Assembly (NCBI GenBank): GCA_945860955.1
Contig: CAMATH010000089.1
Location: forward strand, 1-34,659
Direction: 5' to 3'
Length of the DNA stretch: 34,659 nt
DNA from: Planctomicrobium piriforme
GTDB taxonomy: Bacteria; Planctomycetota; Planctomycetia; Planctomycetales; Planctomycetaceae
Positions within the stretch are counted from its first letter, which is position 1. Each line of letters starts with the position of its first letter. Of this stretch, positions 1 through 8,517 are shown piece after piece. The position numbers and the translations under genes were made by a program. The notes beneath the pieces are model-generated. The model was not told the origin of the DNA. It did no database searches and saw nothing but the letters and a program-made list of their open reading frames with translations.

Positions 1-54
1 GACGCCGTTCAACTACGCCACCGTTCGCAGAGTGACTTCGACCAAACCCTTCGC

Positions 55-1260
55 TCACGCCCCGTATTTCTCCAGCCGGCCAGCGTGCGCCATCGCCAGG
101 GTCATCAGGTACTTCGCGGGGAATTGACCCAACCCCCCTTGCAGGCACTGCGCTTCGCCAAACGACGTGCAGGCATCCGGTCGGCACAGATTGCCATGCA
201 TCAGGACGGGAACTGGGTGCCAGCTATGCGACTTCATCTTGCTGGGGGTGCTGTGGTCGCCGGTGACGACCAGCACGTCGGGACGCAGCGCCATGATCCG
301 GGGCAAGACCGCGTCCAATTGTTCGATCCGCTCGACCTTGGCGGCGAAGTTCCCGTCTTCGCCGGTGGAGTCGGTGTACTTGTAGTGCATGAAGAAAAAG
401 TCGAAGTCGTTCCACGACTGTTCGAGTCGGGCGCACTGGTCGTCCAGCGTCAGCCCCGCGTCGAGGACGTTCATGCTCACCAGCCGGGCGAGGCCGCGGT
501 ACATCGGATAGACGGCGATCGCTCCCGCTTTCAATCCGTAGATTTCTTCGAATGTGGGAATCGACGGACGCTTGTCAATTCCGCGCATGGTGAAGAAGTT
601 GGCGGGAGCATCGTTCTTCAGGACTTCGCGGGCCTGCGCGAGAAACGCCCGGGCGATCTCGGCGGTTTTCTGCGAGGCGGCGTCGCGTCCCTGGGGATCG
701 AGCGGAGGGACACCCGTCTTCTGCGGGTCGGTGTCATGTACCGCTCCCCCGAGGCCGGGAGCGCGAAAAACCACCACGAGCCGATATTCTTTCACGGGGC
801 GCACAAACACTTCGACCCCGGGGATCTTGATCTTGTCGAGTTTTTCGCACAAGGTCTTGCCGATCTCGCTGGCGATGCGGCCGGCGCGGCGGTCGGTGAT
901 CCGCCCCTCGGCGTCGAGCGTGCAGAAATTGCCCCGAATCGCCACATCATCCGGACCGAGATCGAAATCGATCCCCAGCGCTTCGAGGACCCCGCGACCA
1001 ATGCGAAACTCCAGCGGATCGTAGCCAAACAGACCCAGATGTCCGGGACCGCTTCCGGGGGTGATGCCGGGCAAAACCGGCGTGCTGAGGCCCAGTGTTC
1101 CCTGTGCGGCCAGTGAGTCGAGATTGGGGGTGCGGGCTATTTCGAGTTCGGTCTTTCCCCCCGGAGCGAGGGGAAGCCCTCCCAAACCGTCCGCCACCAA
1201 AAGGATGATCTTCGACGAGTTCTTGAGTTGCAGTTCGCGGAGCAAAGCGTGGTGAGACAT
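55..1260 (-). CDS. apgM: 2,3-bisphosphoglycerate-independent phosphoglycerate mutase, archaeal type
   Basis: Interconverts 3- and 2-phosphoglycerate in glycolysis/gluconeogenesis in the cytosol. The 401-residue protein has the alkaline-phosphatase-superfamily layout of the short ApgM class rather than the ~510-residue GpmI class. An N-terminal metal site VADGLGG (Asp24) is followed by TPNLDSLA and by TPGSGPGHLGLFGYDP, whose Ser70 is the expected phosphorylated serine. The C-terminal metal-binding motifs HYKYTDSTGEDGN and VTGDHSTPSKMKSHSWHP are also present. It is complete and close to the usual ApgM length of ~400-410. The ATG at 1258-1260 is used; no strong Shine-Dalgarno is visible, but the N-terminus aligns well with the family. 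It is divergent from the small membrane protein gene at 1364, with about 100 bases between them. Bases 1-54 hold nothing recognisable. Confidence 0.93.
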   Translation of the reverse strand: MSHHALLRELQLKNSSKIILLVADGLGGLPLAPGGKTELEIARTPNLDSLAAQGTLGLSTPVLPGITPGSGPGHLGLFGYDPLEFRIGRGVLEALGIDFDLGPDDVAIRGNFCTLDAEGRITDRRAGRIASEIGKTLCEKLDKIKIPGVEVFVRPVKEYRLVVVFRAPGLGGAVHDTDPQKTGVPPLDPQGRDAASQKTAEIARAFLAQAREVLKNDAPANFFTMRGIDKRPSIPTFEEIYGLKAGAIAVYPMYRGLARLVSMNVLDAGLTLDDQCARLEQSWNDFDFFFMHYKYTDSTGEDGNFAAKVERIEQLDAVLPRIMALRPDVLVVTGDHSTPSKMKSHSWHPVPVLMHGNLCRPDACTSFGEAQCLQGGLGQFPAKYLMTLAMAHAGRLEKYGA

Positions 1261-1350
1261 TGCGGTTCACTCTGGCGTGACCAGAGAATCGTGGGCCTGT
1301 GTATTCGGTGAACCGCGATTCTTGATCTTTCGCGCCCGGTCTGCAAGTGT

Positions 1351-1355
1351 GGAGG
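1351..1355 (+). promoter_or_regulatory. Shine-Dalgarno deciding the start of the 1364 gene
   Basis: GGAGG, 8 bases before the ATG at 1364. It favours that codon over the upstream in-frame start at 1277. Confidence 0.6.
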
Positions 1356-1363
1356 TCAGATCC

Positions 1364-1846
1364 ATGACGAACTACGGCTTGACTCACACCTCGGTACACC
1401 TTTCGGCGCTCTTGTATTGTGTCGCGATGTCGCTGCGGCTCTGGGGGGCGTCACCGCAGCCCTGGCGACAGTACGTCACCCGAGGGTGCTGGATCGCCGG
1501 GTGTGTGCTGCTGTGGATTCACGTAGTGGCAGTCTGGTGCGTCCTCCACGACATGAGCTGGTCGGAAGCATGGGACCACACGGCACAGGAGACCGCCACT
1601 GCAACCGGCGTGACGACGGGAATCGGAATCGTGTTCAATTTCCTGACACTGGGGATCTGGACGGCGGACTGTTTGGGGAAACTGAACCGTTGGCGACGGT
1701 GGGTCGACGGGTACCTGGCATTCATGTGGTTTCAGGCGGCCGTTGTCTTTCCGCATTCCTGGATGCGGTTTGTGGGTTGGGGGGCGACGGTCTGGTTGCT
1801 GGGACTGGCGGTGGTTCGGCACAAGGGAGTCTCACAAACGAGATAA
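1364..1846 (+). CDS. small multi-pass membrane protein, function unknown
   Basis: A 160-residue hydrophobic protein with about four predicted membrane segments (roughly residues 10-26, 40-60, 85-105 and 115-150) and a short basic C-terminus. The frame is open upstream to 1277, but the ATG at 1364 is preferred. GGAGG at 1351-1355 lies 8 bases before it, and the protein then begins just ahead of the first membrane segment. Tryptophan and histidine are frequent (for example WIHVVAVWC and WFQAAVVFPHSW). I do not recognise a named family. It sits between divergent apgM and the metallophosphoesterase gene, with nothing else that hints at its role. The real-gene call rests on the ribosome binding site, the membrane topology and normal codon use. 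Confidence 0.7.
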   Translation: MTNYGLTHTSVHLSALLYCVAMSLRLWGASPQPWRQYVTRGCWIAGCVLLWIHVVAVWCVLHDMSWSEAWDHTAQETATATGVTTGIGIVFNFLTLGIWTADCLGKLNRWRRWVDGYLAFMWFQAAVVFPHSWMRFVGWGATVWLLGLAVVRHKGVSQTR

Positions 1847-1856
1847 TCCGCTATAC

Positions 1857-1886
1857 TTGACCGGTACCCAGACTCTAAAATAGACT
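1857..1886 (+). promoter_or_regulatory. candidate sigma-70 promoter for the metallophosphoesterase gene
   Basis: TTGACC (5 of 6 to TTGACA) at 1857-1862 is followed, after 18 bases, by TAGACT (4 of 6 to TATAAT) at 1881-1886. Transcription would start near 1893, giving a leader of about 50 bases before the TTG start at 1946. Weak evidence by eye only. Confidence 0.3.
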
Positions 1887-1945
1887 CGTCTGTTTCCCTC
1901 CCCTGGTAGCCCCGGGCCGGCGTCCGGTCTGCTTGTTGTGAAGGC

Positions 1946-2698
1946 TTGGCGTCCTTGAAAGCGATCATCAGCGACATTCACGGCAATCTCGAAGCCCTAG
2001 AATCCGTACTGGCCGACATTCGGCAGAAGGGAATCTCCGAGATTTATTGCCTGGGCGACATCGTGGGGTACGGTCCGAATCCCCGCGAGTGCATCGACCT
2101 AGTGATGCAGAACTGCAAACTCGCCCTGTTGGGAAACCACGATCAGGGGGCGCTGTTTGATCCCGAGGGATTCAACCAGGGAGCCGAGCGGGCGATTTTC
2201 TGGACCCGCGATCAACTCGAAAAGGGCGATCCCCGGGGGAACGAACGGCGGTGGGAATACCTGGGTGAACTTCCCCGCGTGGAACGTGATGGGGAATTCC
2301 TGTTCGTCCACGGTTCGGCCCGCAATCCACTCAACGAATACGTCTTTCCGGAAGACATCTACAATCAGCGGAAGATGGAACGAATCTTCGGCCTGGTGGC
2401 GAAGTATTGTTTCCAGGGCCACACTCACGTTCCCGGCGTGTTTACCGAGACTTTGAAGTTCTTCCGTCCGGAAGACATTGACTTTCGGTACCAATTGGGG
2501 CCTGAGAAGCTGCTGATCAACGTCGGCTCCGTGGGGCAACCGCGGAATGGTGATTCGCGTTCTTCGTACGTTGTGGTGGGGGATGGAAACGTGCATTTTC
2601 AGCGCGTTCCCTACGACATCGAGACGACTCGCGCGAAGATTTACGCCGTTCCAGAACTCGACAATTTTCTCGGGGATCGACTGCTGGATGGGCGCTAG
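1946..2698 (+). CDS. calcineurin-like metallophosphoesterase (YfcE/MJ0936-like)
   Basis: A 250-residue cytosolic phosphodiesterase/phosphatase of the calcineurin-like superfamily with all dimetal-site motifs in order: SDIHGN (about residue 9), [26 protein letters not shown] and QGHTHVPG. Members act on phosphodiesters or phosphomonoesters; the natural substrate cannot be read from sequence. There is no in-frame ATG near the N-terminus. The start is a TTG, at 1946 or at 1955, and an AAGG at 1941-1944 would fit the second better. The N-terminus [11 protein letters not shown] is the usual one for the family, so very little can be missing. It ends 45 bases before yidC and may be co-transcribed with it. 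Confidence 0.88.
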   Translation: MASLKAIISDIHGNLEALESVLADIRQKGISEIYCLGDIVGYGPNPRECIDLVMQNCKLALLGNHDQGALFDPEGFNQGAERAIFWTRDQLEKGDPRGNERRWEYLGELPRVERDGEFLFVHGSARNPLNEYVFPEDIYNQRKMERIFGLVAKYCFQGHTHVPGVFTETLKFFRPEDIDFRYQLGPEKLLINVGSVGQPRNGDSRSSYVVVGDGNVHFQRVPYDIETTRAKIYAVPELDNFLGDRLLDGR

Positions 2699-2743
2699 CC
2701 CGATTCCGCCGACCCCGCCTCTCCCAAAGATCCTCGTGGTGTA

Positions 2744-4831
2744 ATGGAACAGAAGCGCCTGTTGTTGGCGACGTCGCTGTCGATTTTGGTTTGTGGGGTG
2801 TGGTACCTCTTCGTGGTTCCGCGGTTCTTCCCCGAGAAGGCCCGCCCCGCGAAGAATGCCGAGGCGCGCCAGGACCAAAAGCCGGTCAAAAAGCTCGACC
2901 CCGTCGCCTCGGATGATGACGAAGACGCAGAGGATGCTGCCGAACGTGAGCCGGCCCAGGTGGTCGCCGCCCCTGCGGAAGACGGGAACGGCGAAGCGGC
3001 TGCCGATCAACCGAAGGAGAATGGCGACGCGGCTCCACCCGCGAAAAAGAAGCCCGCGCTTCCCAAAAACCCCAATCGGATCGTGGAGCTGGGTTCGCCC
3101 GATCCTGCGGTCGGTTTTCGGCAGGTGGTGCATCTCAACTCTCAGGGAGCCGCGGTCAACGGCATTGAAATGGTCGACCCCCGGTTGATCAGCACCGTCC
3201 CTCCCCACGAAAAACTGATGGTTTTGGGGGCGAATGAAGTCCGTCCCCGGTCGCTGGAGTTGGCCGTTCCGCAACTTCGCGCCAAGCTCCGCAAACTCGA
3301 CTGGGAAGTTGTCGAACTCGAACCGGCGCAAGCGCCGCACTCATCCGTCACGTTCCAACTGGAAGCGGACGGTCTGCGGGTCCGCAAGAAATACACGCTG
3401 GAAAAAGTCGACCCCAAGGCGGAGCGTCCCGAAGCGGCCGCCTACGGGCTCAACGTCGAACTGGAATTCCGCAATCTGGGGAGCGAGGAACGCGTCGTCA
3501 ATTACGTGTTGCAAGGACCGACGGGACTGGTCCTCGAAAACGAAGACAATACGTCCAAGTTTCGAGACGTGGTCGCGGGCTTTCTCACCGGCCCCGACAT
3601 TGTCAATCACCAGTTGCTGAGTGGCGCGAAGATCGCCGAGGGCAAAACCGAAGAGTGGAAGAAACCGGTCAAGTACATCGGCCTTGATGCGCAATATTTT
3701 GCCGCGCTGGTCTGTCCGCAGGGGAATCAGATCGACCACCCCTATCTCGAGTCGATGCGGCAGACACTCATCGGCCAGAAGAACGCGACCAATGCGTCGG
3801 CCAGTGAGATCAGCGTGGAATTGACGTCGGTCCCGCTGGCGCTCGCGGAAGCGGGTGACAAAGACGGAGCCGACCGGATCACTCACGAGTACGTTCTGTT
3901 CGCCGGCCCGAAACGAGATGAAGTCCTGCCGCCGCTGGCCGGGGGCATCATCGACTTCGGCAACTTCATGTGGATGGGAGGACTGACAAGCTGGGTCGCC
4001 CGCCGCCTGATGCAGTTGCTGGTCCTGTTTCAATCGCTGACGGGGAATTGGGGCGTCGCGATCGTGATGCTGACCGTTGTCGTCCGCGGCGTGATGGTGC
4101 CGATCTCGATCAAGCAGGCGCAGAACGCGGCGAAGATGCAGGAGATCGGCCCCAAAACGGCCGCGCTGAAAGAGCGGTACAAAGATGATCCCACGAAGCA
4201 GATGCAGGAGATGCACAAACTGTATCGGCAACACAACGTGAAGCCGTTTCAGATGGGCTGTCTGCCGGCGCTGTTGCAGTTGCCGATCTTCATGGGACTG
4301 TACCAGTCGTTGACGCACGCGGTCGACTTGCGGATGGCTCCGTTTTTGTATTTCGACAATCTGGCGGCTCCCGACGCGCTGTTCGCGCTGCCGTTCACAA
4401 TTCCGCTTTTGGGTTGGAAGACGGTCAACTTGCTGCCCGTGGTGTCGCTGTCTCTGCAACTGCTGCAGCAGAAATTGTTCGCTCCACCGCCGGCGAATGA
4501 AGAGCAGGCGATGCAGATGAAGATGATGAACTTCATGATGGTCGCGATGCTGTGGGTGTTTTACAAACTCCCCGCCGGGCTGTGTGTGTACTTCATCGTG
4601 TCGAGCGCCTGGGGGATCACCGAGAAGCTGCTGCTGCCCAAGAAGAAGCCGGTCGGTGCGGGATCTGCCGCCGACCCGATTGTGATTCCCGCCGACCCGC
4701 CAGTGCGACGCCCGAGTGGCAAAGAGGAGCCGGCTGAGGAAGTGGCGGGAGGGTTGTGGGCGACGTTGCTGAAGGCGGCCCAAAAACCCGACCCGGCGAC
4801 TCGCAACCCCAATCAGAAGAAGCGTCGCTAG
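2744..4831 (+). CDS. yidC: membrane protein insertase YidC
   Basis: Inserts and folds inner-membrane proteins, alone or with SecYEG. The 695-residue protein has the Gram-negative-type layout: an N-terminal membrane anchor (residues ~5-23, LLLATSLSILVCGVWYLFV), an acidic Ala/Pro/Lys-rich linker (~30-110), a large periplasmic beta domain (~115-400), and the conserved five-helix Oxa1 core (~420-640). The core includes GNWGVAIVMLTVVVRGVMVPIS with the conserved hydrophilic-groove Arg, then MGCLPALLQLPIFMGLYQSL and LPAGLCVYFIVSSAWGI. The C-terminal tail is basic (NPNQKKRR), as expected for ribosome contact. It is longer than E. coli YidC (548), mostly because of the linker and the tail. It lies upstream of dnaA. 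In many bacteria yidC also lies near dnaA, but rpmH and rnpA do not appear here. Confidence 0.96.
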   Translation: MEQKRLLLATSLSILVCGVWYLFVVPRFFPEKARPAKNAEARQDQKPVKKLDPVASDDDEDAEDAAEREPAQVVAAPAEDGNGEAAADQPKENGDAAPPAKKKPALPKNPNRIVELGSPDPAVGFRQVVHLNSQGAAVNGIEMVDPRLISTVPPHEKLMVLGANEVRPRSLELAVPQLRAKLRKLDWEVVELEPAQAPHSSVTFQLEADGLRVRKKYTLEKVDPKAERPEAAAYGLNVELEFRNLGSEERVVNYVLQGPTGLVLENEDNTSKFRDVVAGFLTGPDIVNHQLLSGAKIAEGKTEEWKKPVKYIGLDAQYFAALVCPQGNQIDHPYLESMRQTLIGQKNATNASASEISVELTSVPLALAEAGDKDGADRITHEYVLFAGPKRDEVLPPLAGGIIDFGNFMWMGGLTSWVARRLMQLLVLFQSLTGNWGVAIVMLTVVVRGVMVPISIKQAQNAAKMQEIGPKTAALKERYKDDPTKQMQEMHKLYRQHNVKPFQMGCLPALLQLPIFMGLYQSLTHAVDLRMAPFLYFDNLAAPDALFALPFTIPLLGWKTVNLLPVVSLSLQLLQQKLFAPPPANEEQAMQMKMMNFMMVAMLWVFYKLPAGLCVYFIVSSAWGITEKLLLPKKKPVGAGSAADPIVIPADPPVRRPSGKEEPAEEVAGGLWATLLKAAQKPDPATRNPNQKKRR

Positions 4832-4897
4832 GGGTTGGAGGAAGCCACACGATATCCCCAGACGGGGGGGTGGGCGAAGTGAGCGCGAGTGGGGAAA

Positions 4898-4928
4898 ACC
4901 GGCCGATTTTGTAGGGAAATCGGCCGGT
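4898..4928. terminator. perfect 12-bp inverted repeat downstream of yidC
   Basis: ACCGGCCGATTT, a 7-base loop (TGTAGGG), then AAATCGGCCGGT: a perfect 12-bp stem starting 67 bases after the yidC stop. No T-run follows, so it is either a terminator without a U tract or a stabilising 3' hairpin. Its position between yidC and the dnaA promoter fits separation of the two transcripts. Confidence 0.5.
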
Positions 4929-4973
4929 GGATGGGGGTCTCGAAGATGTCTTGCGGCAGAATCGTTTTTAGGT

Positions 4974-5001
4974 TTGACATCCCCGTTGGCGCGGGTATCC
5001 T
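4974..5001 (+). promoter_or_regulatory. candidate sigma-70 promoter of dnaA
   Basis: A consensus TTGACA at 4974-4979, then 16 bases, then TATCCT at 4996-5001 (4 of 6 to TATAAT). Transcription would begin near 5008 and leave a leader of about 280 bases before the dnaA ATG at 5291. Seen by eye; not tested. Confidence 0.45.
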
Positions 5002-5045
5002 CTCGACTTACCGAGTGAGTTGGAACCGACCAGCGGCAAGACGGT

Positions 5046-5150
5046 GAAGCTTCGGGTGCGAAGCTTCTGGTGCCCGTTGAAACGATGGCCGGTAGGATTT
5101 CTCTTCTGACATACCGCACGCGACGACCTGCGTTCAGGCGACACGTCGCG
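5046..5150 (+). other. structured segment of the dnaA leader
   Basis: The untranslated leader carries several stems. GAAGCTTC-N6-GAAGCTTC at 5046-5067 has two copies of a self-complementary octamer, so it can form one long hairpin. CGCGACG at 5119-5125 pairs with CGTCGCG at 5144-5150, and this encloses the small hairpin CCTG-CGTT-CAGG (5127-5138). I do not recognise a known riboswitch or small RNA here. It may be cis-regulatory RNA controlling dnaA, or protein-binding DNA. Confidence 0.35.
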
Positions 5151-5278
5151 ACACGGGTGGTCTTGCGCCTCCATTGGATGGTTTCGTCTGCCGACGATTA
5201 GGCAGGGGGCTTCCCAATTGGGCTAGGGACGGCCATGTTGTCGTTTTCACGTCGAACCGGGCCTACGGTCTGCGCGTT

Positions 5279-5284
5279 AGGGGG
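5279..5284 (+). promoter_or_regulatory. Shine-Dalgarno deciding the dnaA start
   Basis: AGGGGG, 6 bases before the ATG at 5291. It supports that codon over the open upstream extension that begins at a TTG at 5174 and carries no DnaA-like sequence. Confidence 0.6.
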
Positions 5285-5290
5285 TGCACG

Positions 5291-6808
5291 ATGCAACCCG
5301 GTTTTCCGAACTGCGACAAGCAGCCCGCGGCGAGCCTGGACGCGACTCATGACGAGTCCTTTGAACGGACTCTGATTGATCGCTTCGGAACGCGAAACTA
5401 TGATGCCTTCGTACGGAACCACGCGCGGTTCTGCCACGAGCATGATGTTCTTCACGTCCTCGTCGATCATTCGTTCTTGATGGAACTGTTGCAGTCCCGA
5501 TACCGTGAGCCGCTGCTCGATGCGGCACGCTCGGTCTACGGACCTGCCGTCGTTCTGCAATTTGAACTGATGGTCGCCTCGACGGCTAAGCCCCCCCACA
5601 AGGGCGATCCAGGGGCGGGCGCATCGGGCGATCTTCGCGGCGAAACAACGCCCCGTCTTGGCCCGGGGACTCTCCCTTTGCCCACGGCACGAACACCGGG
5701 GGGGACTCCCCTTCCGGCAAACGCGTCCAACGTGGGCCGACACGAACCCGAGAACGCCGCGCGCACTCAACGCCGGCTGGCGCGACTTGACGAGTTCGTC
5801 GACGGTCCCGGGGCGCGAACTGCGCTCGCCGCCGCCCTCGATTTCGTCGGGCGCGATCCGGGCGATCGCGGTACGTTGTACGTCTTCGGTCCGACCGGCA
5901 CGGGGAAGACGCATCTCCTGGAAGGGATCGTTCACGCGCTCCGGCGACAGTCCAATGGCGAACAGCCCTTGCTGCTGACAGCCGAGCAGTTCACGAATCT
6001 CTTTACGAGCGCCCTGCGTTCTCATGGTCTCCCCGCGTTCCGCCAGAAGCTGCGTGGGGCCGACGTGCTGCTGATCGACGACGTCGATTTTCTCGACGGC
6101 AAGCCGCGCGTGCAGGAAGAGTTTCTGCATACGCTGCAACAGCTCGAGTCTTCGGGAAGGCGGTGCGTTCTGGCCGCCGACCGGCACCCGCGTCTTTTGT
6201 CGCGAACACGCCCGGAACTGCAAACCCGTTACCTCGCCGGGACGACCTGTCGCATTGAGCCTCCCGATCAGGCGACGCGCGAGCAGATCGTCGCCCGCAA
6301 GGCGCTGACGCTGGGGATGATGCTTCCGCCGGAAGCGGCCCGGGTGATCGCGCAAAAGGTGCGAACCAGTGTCCGCGAACTCGAAGGGGCGTTGTACAAC
6401 CTCCGCAATCTGCACCGTGTCTCGGGGCAGCCGGTCAATGTCAGCCTTGCCCGTCAGGTCGTTTCGGAAATCGAACGGGACTGCGTTCGCGTCGTTCGGC
6501 TGCCGGATATCGAGCGGGTTGTCTGCGAGACGTTCGGTGTGACGGTCGAAGATCTGCGATCGGCCCGTCGGACGCGAACGATTTCCGAGCCGCGCATGCT
6601 GGCGATGTTTCTCGCCCGCAGGCACACGCGAGCCGCGTATGCGGAGATCGGAGCCTATTTCGGCGGCCGCAATCACGCGACAGTGATGTCGGCCGAGAAG
6701 AAGGTGCAGTCGTCGCTCGACAAGAACGACGAAATGGTGGTCTCGATTCAGCCCTGGCGAATGTCTGACCTGGTGCAGGCGCTGGAGCAGCAGTTGCTGG
6801 CGAGTTGA
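5291..6808 (+). CDS. dnaA: chromosomal replication initiator protein DnaA
   Basis: Binds DnaA boxes and melts the origin as an ATP-dependent filament. The 505-residue protein has an N-terminal DnaA_N-like domain (~residues 18-100), a poorly conserved Gly/Pro-rich linker (~105-150) and an AAA+ domain. In the AAA+ domain are the Walker A GPTGTGKT (residues ~200-207), the Walker B VLLIDDVDFL and the sensor-2 region RTSVRELEGAL. The C-terminal DNA-binding domain has the signature RNHATVMSAEKKV (~460), close to the usual GRDHSTV signature. The linker and N-terminus are divergent, but all catalytic elements are present. mutM starts 12 bases downstream, so the two probably share a transcript. dnaN and gyrB do not follow. 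I saw no consensus DnaA boxes (TTATCCACA) in the 4832-5290 gap. Confidence 0.92.
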   Translation: MQPGFPNCDKQPAASLDATHDESFERTLIDRFGTRNYDAFVRNHARFCHEHDVLHVLVDHSFLMELLQSRYREPLLDAARSVYGPAVVLQFELMVASTAKPPHKGDPGAGASGDLRGETTPRLGPGTLPLPTARTPGGTPLPANASNVGRHEPENAARTQRRLARLDEFVDGPGARTALAAALDFVGRDPGDRGTLYVFGPTGTGKTHLLEGIVHALRRQSNGEQPLLLTAEQFTNLFTSALRSHGLPAFRQKLRGADVLLIDDVDFLDGKPRVQEEFLHTLQQLESSGRRCVLAADRHPRLLSRTRPELQTRYLAGTTCRIEPPDQATREQIVARKALTLGMMLPPEAARVIAQKVRTSVRELEGALYNLRNLHRVSGQPVNVSLARQVVSEIERDCVRVVRLPDIERVVCETFGVTVEDLRSARRTRTISEPRMLAMFLARRHTRAAYAEIGAYFGGRNHATVMSAEKKVQSSLDKNDEMVVSIQPWRMSDLVQALEQQLLAS

Positions 6809-6820
6809 GCGGCTCTGCCG

Positions 6821-7669
6821 ATGCCTGAACTCCCCGAAGTCGAAACAATGGTGCGCGGCGTTCGGCCGCATGTGATCGGTCGCGTGATTTCGGCGTTCGA
6901 GGCCTGCCCGAATCATTGTCGACCCATCATGATGCAACCGGCATTGCGAGTGCAGGCTCGGACCGCAATTGGGAAACGCATCGTCGACGTGCGGCGTCGC
7001 GCCAAGCGGGTCGTGATCGACATCGAAGGAGGAGCGGCGTTCGTCATCGAACCGCGGATGACTGGGCTGGTGCTGTTGTCCGATCCGCCCGATCCAGGGC
7101 ATTTGCGGGTTGTCTGGCGATTTGACGATGGCGGCGATTACGACGCGCTCTGGTTCTGGGACCGCCGGGGATTGGGAACCGTGTCTCTCCTGGAGGGAGA
7201 TGAATTGGCGCGTATTCTGGGGAACGAATTCCTCGGCGTCGACGCGCTCGACATGACGGAGGCCGACTGGATCGCGCTCTGCCGGGACACTTCGCGCGAA
7301 ATCAAAGTCGCGCTGCTCGATCAAAAACGGGTCGCGGGGATTGGCAATCTGTACGCCAGCGAGATTCTGCACAAGGCGGGGATCTCTCCCCGCCGTAAGG
7401 CGCATCGACTGACTCGGCGGGAGATCCAGGCGATCGCGACCTGTTCCCGGGAGATCCTGGAGTCGGCGATCCTGCATGAGGGGTCGACTCTGTCGGACGG
7501 AACCTATCGCAACGCGCTGAATAAGTCGGGCGGGTACCAGAACGCGCATCAGGTCTACGCCCGCGAGGGGGAGCTCTGTTTCCGCTGTGCCGCTCCGATT
7601 CGCAGGATCGTGCAGGCACAACGCGCGACGTTTTATTGCCCCGGGTGCCAGCGCGGTCGCGGGGCGTGA
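6821..7669 (+). CDS. mutM: formamidopyrimidine-DNA glycosylase (Fpg/MutM)
   Basis: A base-excision repair enzyme that removes 8-oxoguanine and other oxidised purines and cuts the strand by beta/delta elimination. At 282 residues it is near family length (~270). It has the obligatory N-terminus PELPEVET with the catalytic Pro (after Met removal) and Glu. The beta-sheet lysine lies in RRRAKRVVIDIEGG, the helix-two-turn-helix has GIGNLYASEILHKAGISP, and the C-terminal zinc finger has paired cysteines (CFRCA and CPGC) ending in QR. It is complete and sits 12 bases after dnaA; this close linkage suggests co-expression with the initiator. Confidence 0.96.
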   Translation: MPELPEVETMVRGVRPHVIGRVISAFEACPNHCRPIMMQPALRVQARTAIGKRIVDVRRRAKRVVIDIEGGAAFVIEPRMTGLVLLSDPPDPGHLRVVWRFDDGGDYDALWFWDRRGLGTVSLLEGDELARILGNEFLGVDALDMTEADWIALCRDTSREIKVALLDQKRVAGIGNLYASEILHKAGISPRRKAHRLTRREIQAIATCSREILESAILHEGSTLSDGTYRNALNKSGGYQNAHQVYAREGELCFRCAAPIRRIVQAQRATFYCPGCQRGRGA

Positions 7670-7690
7670 CAGATGGTGTGGCGGAACCGC

Positions 7691-7722
7691 GTCACGGGAG
7701 GGCGAGGCTCCTGCCGAGCCGC
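7691..7722. repeat. palindromic intergenic repeat, GGCTC-N5-GAGCC core
   Basis: A GC-rich unit, GTCACGGGAGGGCGAGGCTC then CTGCC then GAGCCGC, with arms at 7706-7710 and 7716-7720. From memory this is a recurrent intergenic unit in planctomycete and related genomes, where it encodes spurious peptides such as REGEAPAEP. I find one copy here. A second, separate dyad, GGCGAG-N11-CTCGCC, is at 7943-7965. The rest of 7670-8190 shows no gene I can support. Confidence 0.5.
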
Positions 7723-8193
7723 CGTTGTGCTTTCGAGCGCAAAATGGCGTTCTCCGGGCAGCCATCGACCTGCATTCCTGAAAAGCCGCCGCTGCGCATG
7801 CGACGGCACAAACGTGTGCCTCGGTGACTGACAACGTCGATTTCAGTTCGGCCGTCCCAATTCGATTGGCAGCCGAGCGCTGCCCCGCGAACGGTGTCCG
7901 GCAGGCGATCGCACACTGGCGGCTTCCGAGGAACTCGTTGTTGGCGAGACGCTCCGCGGCTCGCCTAAACGCACCGCAGGTGCCGGTCGGAAGCGTCGAC
8001 GTACGGCCAGTTCCTTTTCATCACCTGTCGCGTGCCGCGTGCCGCGACTACGATTGCTCACGAGGCCGTTCGCCCTCTCGCGACGTCGAATGCGCCCCAT
8101 CCACGTGGTTTGTCCGGCGGTTGTCCATTGGGATTCTGAAGCCGTATCAGAAACGGAGTGGCCGCCCGGCGACGGCATCGAGGCTGCCAATAC

Positions 8194-8517
8194 CTTCTAG
8201 AGATCTTCCGCGCGGCCAAATCGTTGCTGGAGACGCGCCCCATCTATCATAAGAGCGACGAGACAATCCGCGGTCACGTGTTTTGCAGCTTCTTAGCGCT
8301 GCTGCTTCGAACGGAACTCCAACGCCGTCTGGAAGTGCAGGGATCGACGATCGAGTGGTCGCGAATGCTGCGTGATCTGGAAGCGTTGCAATGCACTGAA
8401 GTCGAGTGCGAGCAGCAGCGATTTCTCCTGCGCAGTGACCTCCGAGGCGACTGTGCCGCCGCCTTCCGCGCCGTTGGCGTTGCCATTCCCCCCAGTGTCC
8501 AGAAGGTGACCCCGTAG
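8194..8517 (+). pseudogene. IS1634-type transposase, C-terminal remnant
   Basis: About 108 codons match the C-terminal end of IS1634/IS4-superfamily DDE transposases as I remember them: FRAAKSLLETRPIYHKSDE, ETIRGHVFCSFLALLLRTEL, then an RDLEALQ segment ending in RAVGVAIPPSVQKVTP. The conserved YREK-type region should lie just upstream, but that sequence and the whole catalytic core and N-terminus (~450 residues) are missing. The frame is open from 8158 but is transposase-like only from about 8194. No intact terminal repeat is evident on either side. This is a decayed insertion sequence in the gene-poor stretch 7670-8703; 8518-8703 holds nothing recognisable. Confidence 0.65.

Noticed and set aside
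3341-5119. 592-codon minus-strand open frame over yidC
   Set aside because: Shadow of yidC with a low-complexity basic product and no recognisable motif.
5174-5290. Longer DnaA N-terminus starting at TTG 5174
   Set aside because: The extra 39 residues are not DnaA-like, and a good Shine-Dalgarno precedes the ATG at 5291.
5198-7834. 878-codon open frame on the minus strand across dnaA and mutM
   Set aside because: It is antisense to two clear genes; its product is Arg/Gln/His-rich with no domain, as expected for a shadow frame in high-GC DNA.
7824-8252. 142-codon plus-strand open frame in the gene-poor gap
   Set aside because: Arg/Ala/Ser-rich product without similarity that I can see; its end overlaps the transposase remnant in another phase.
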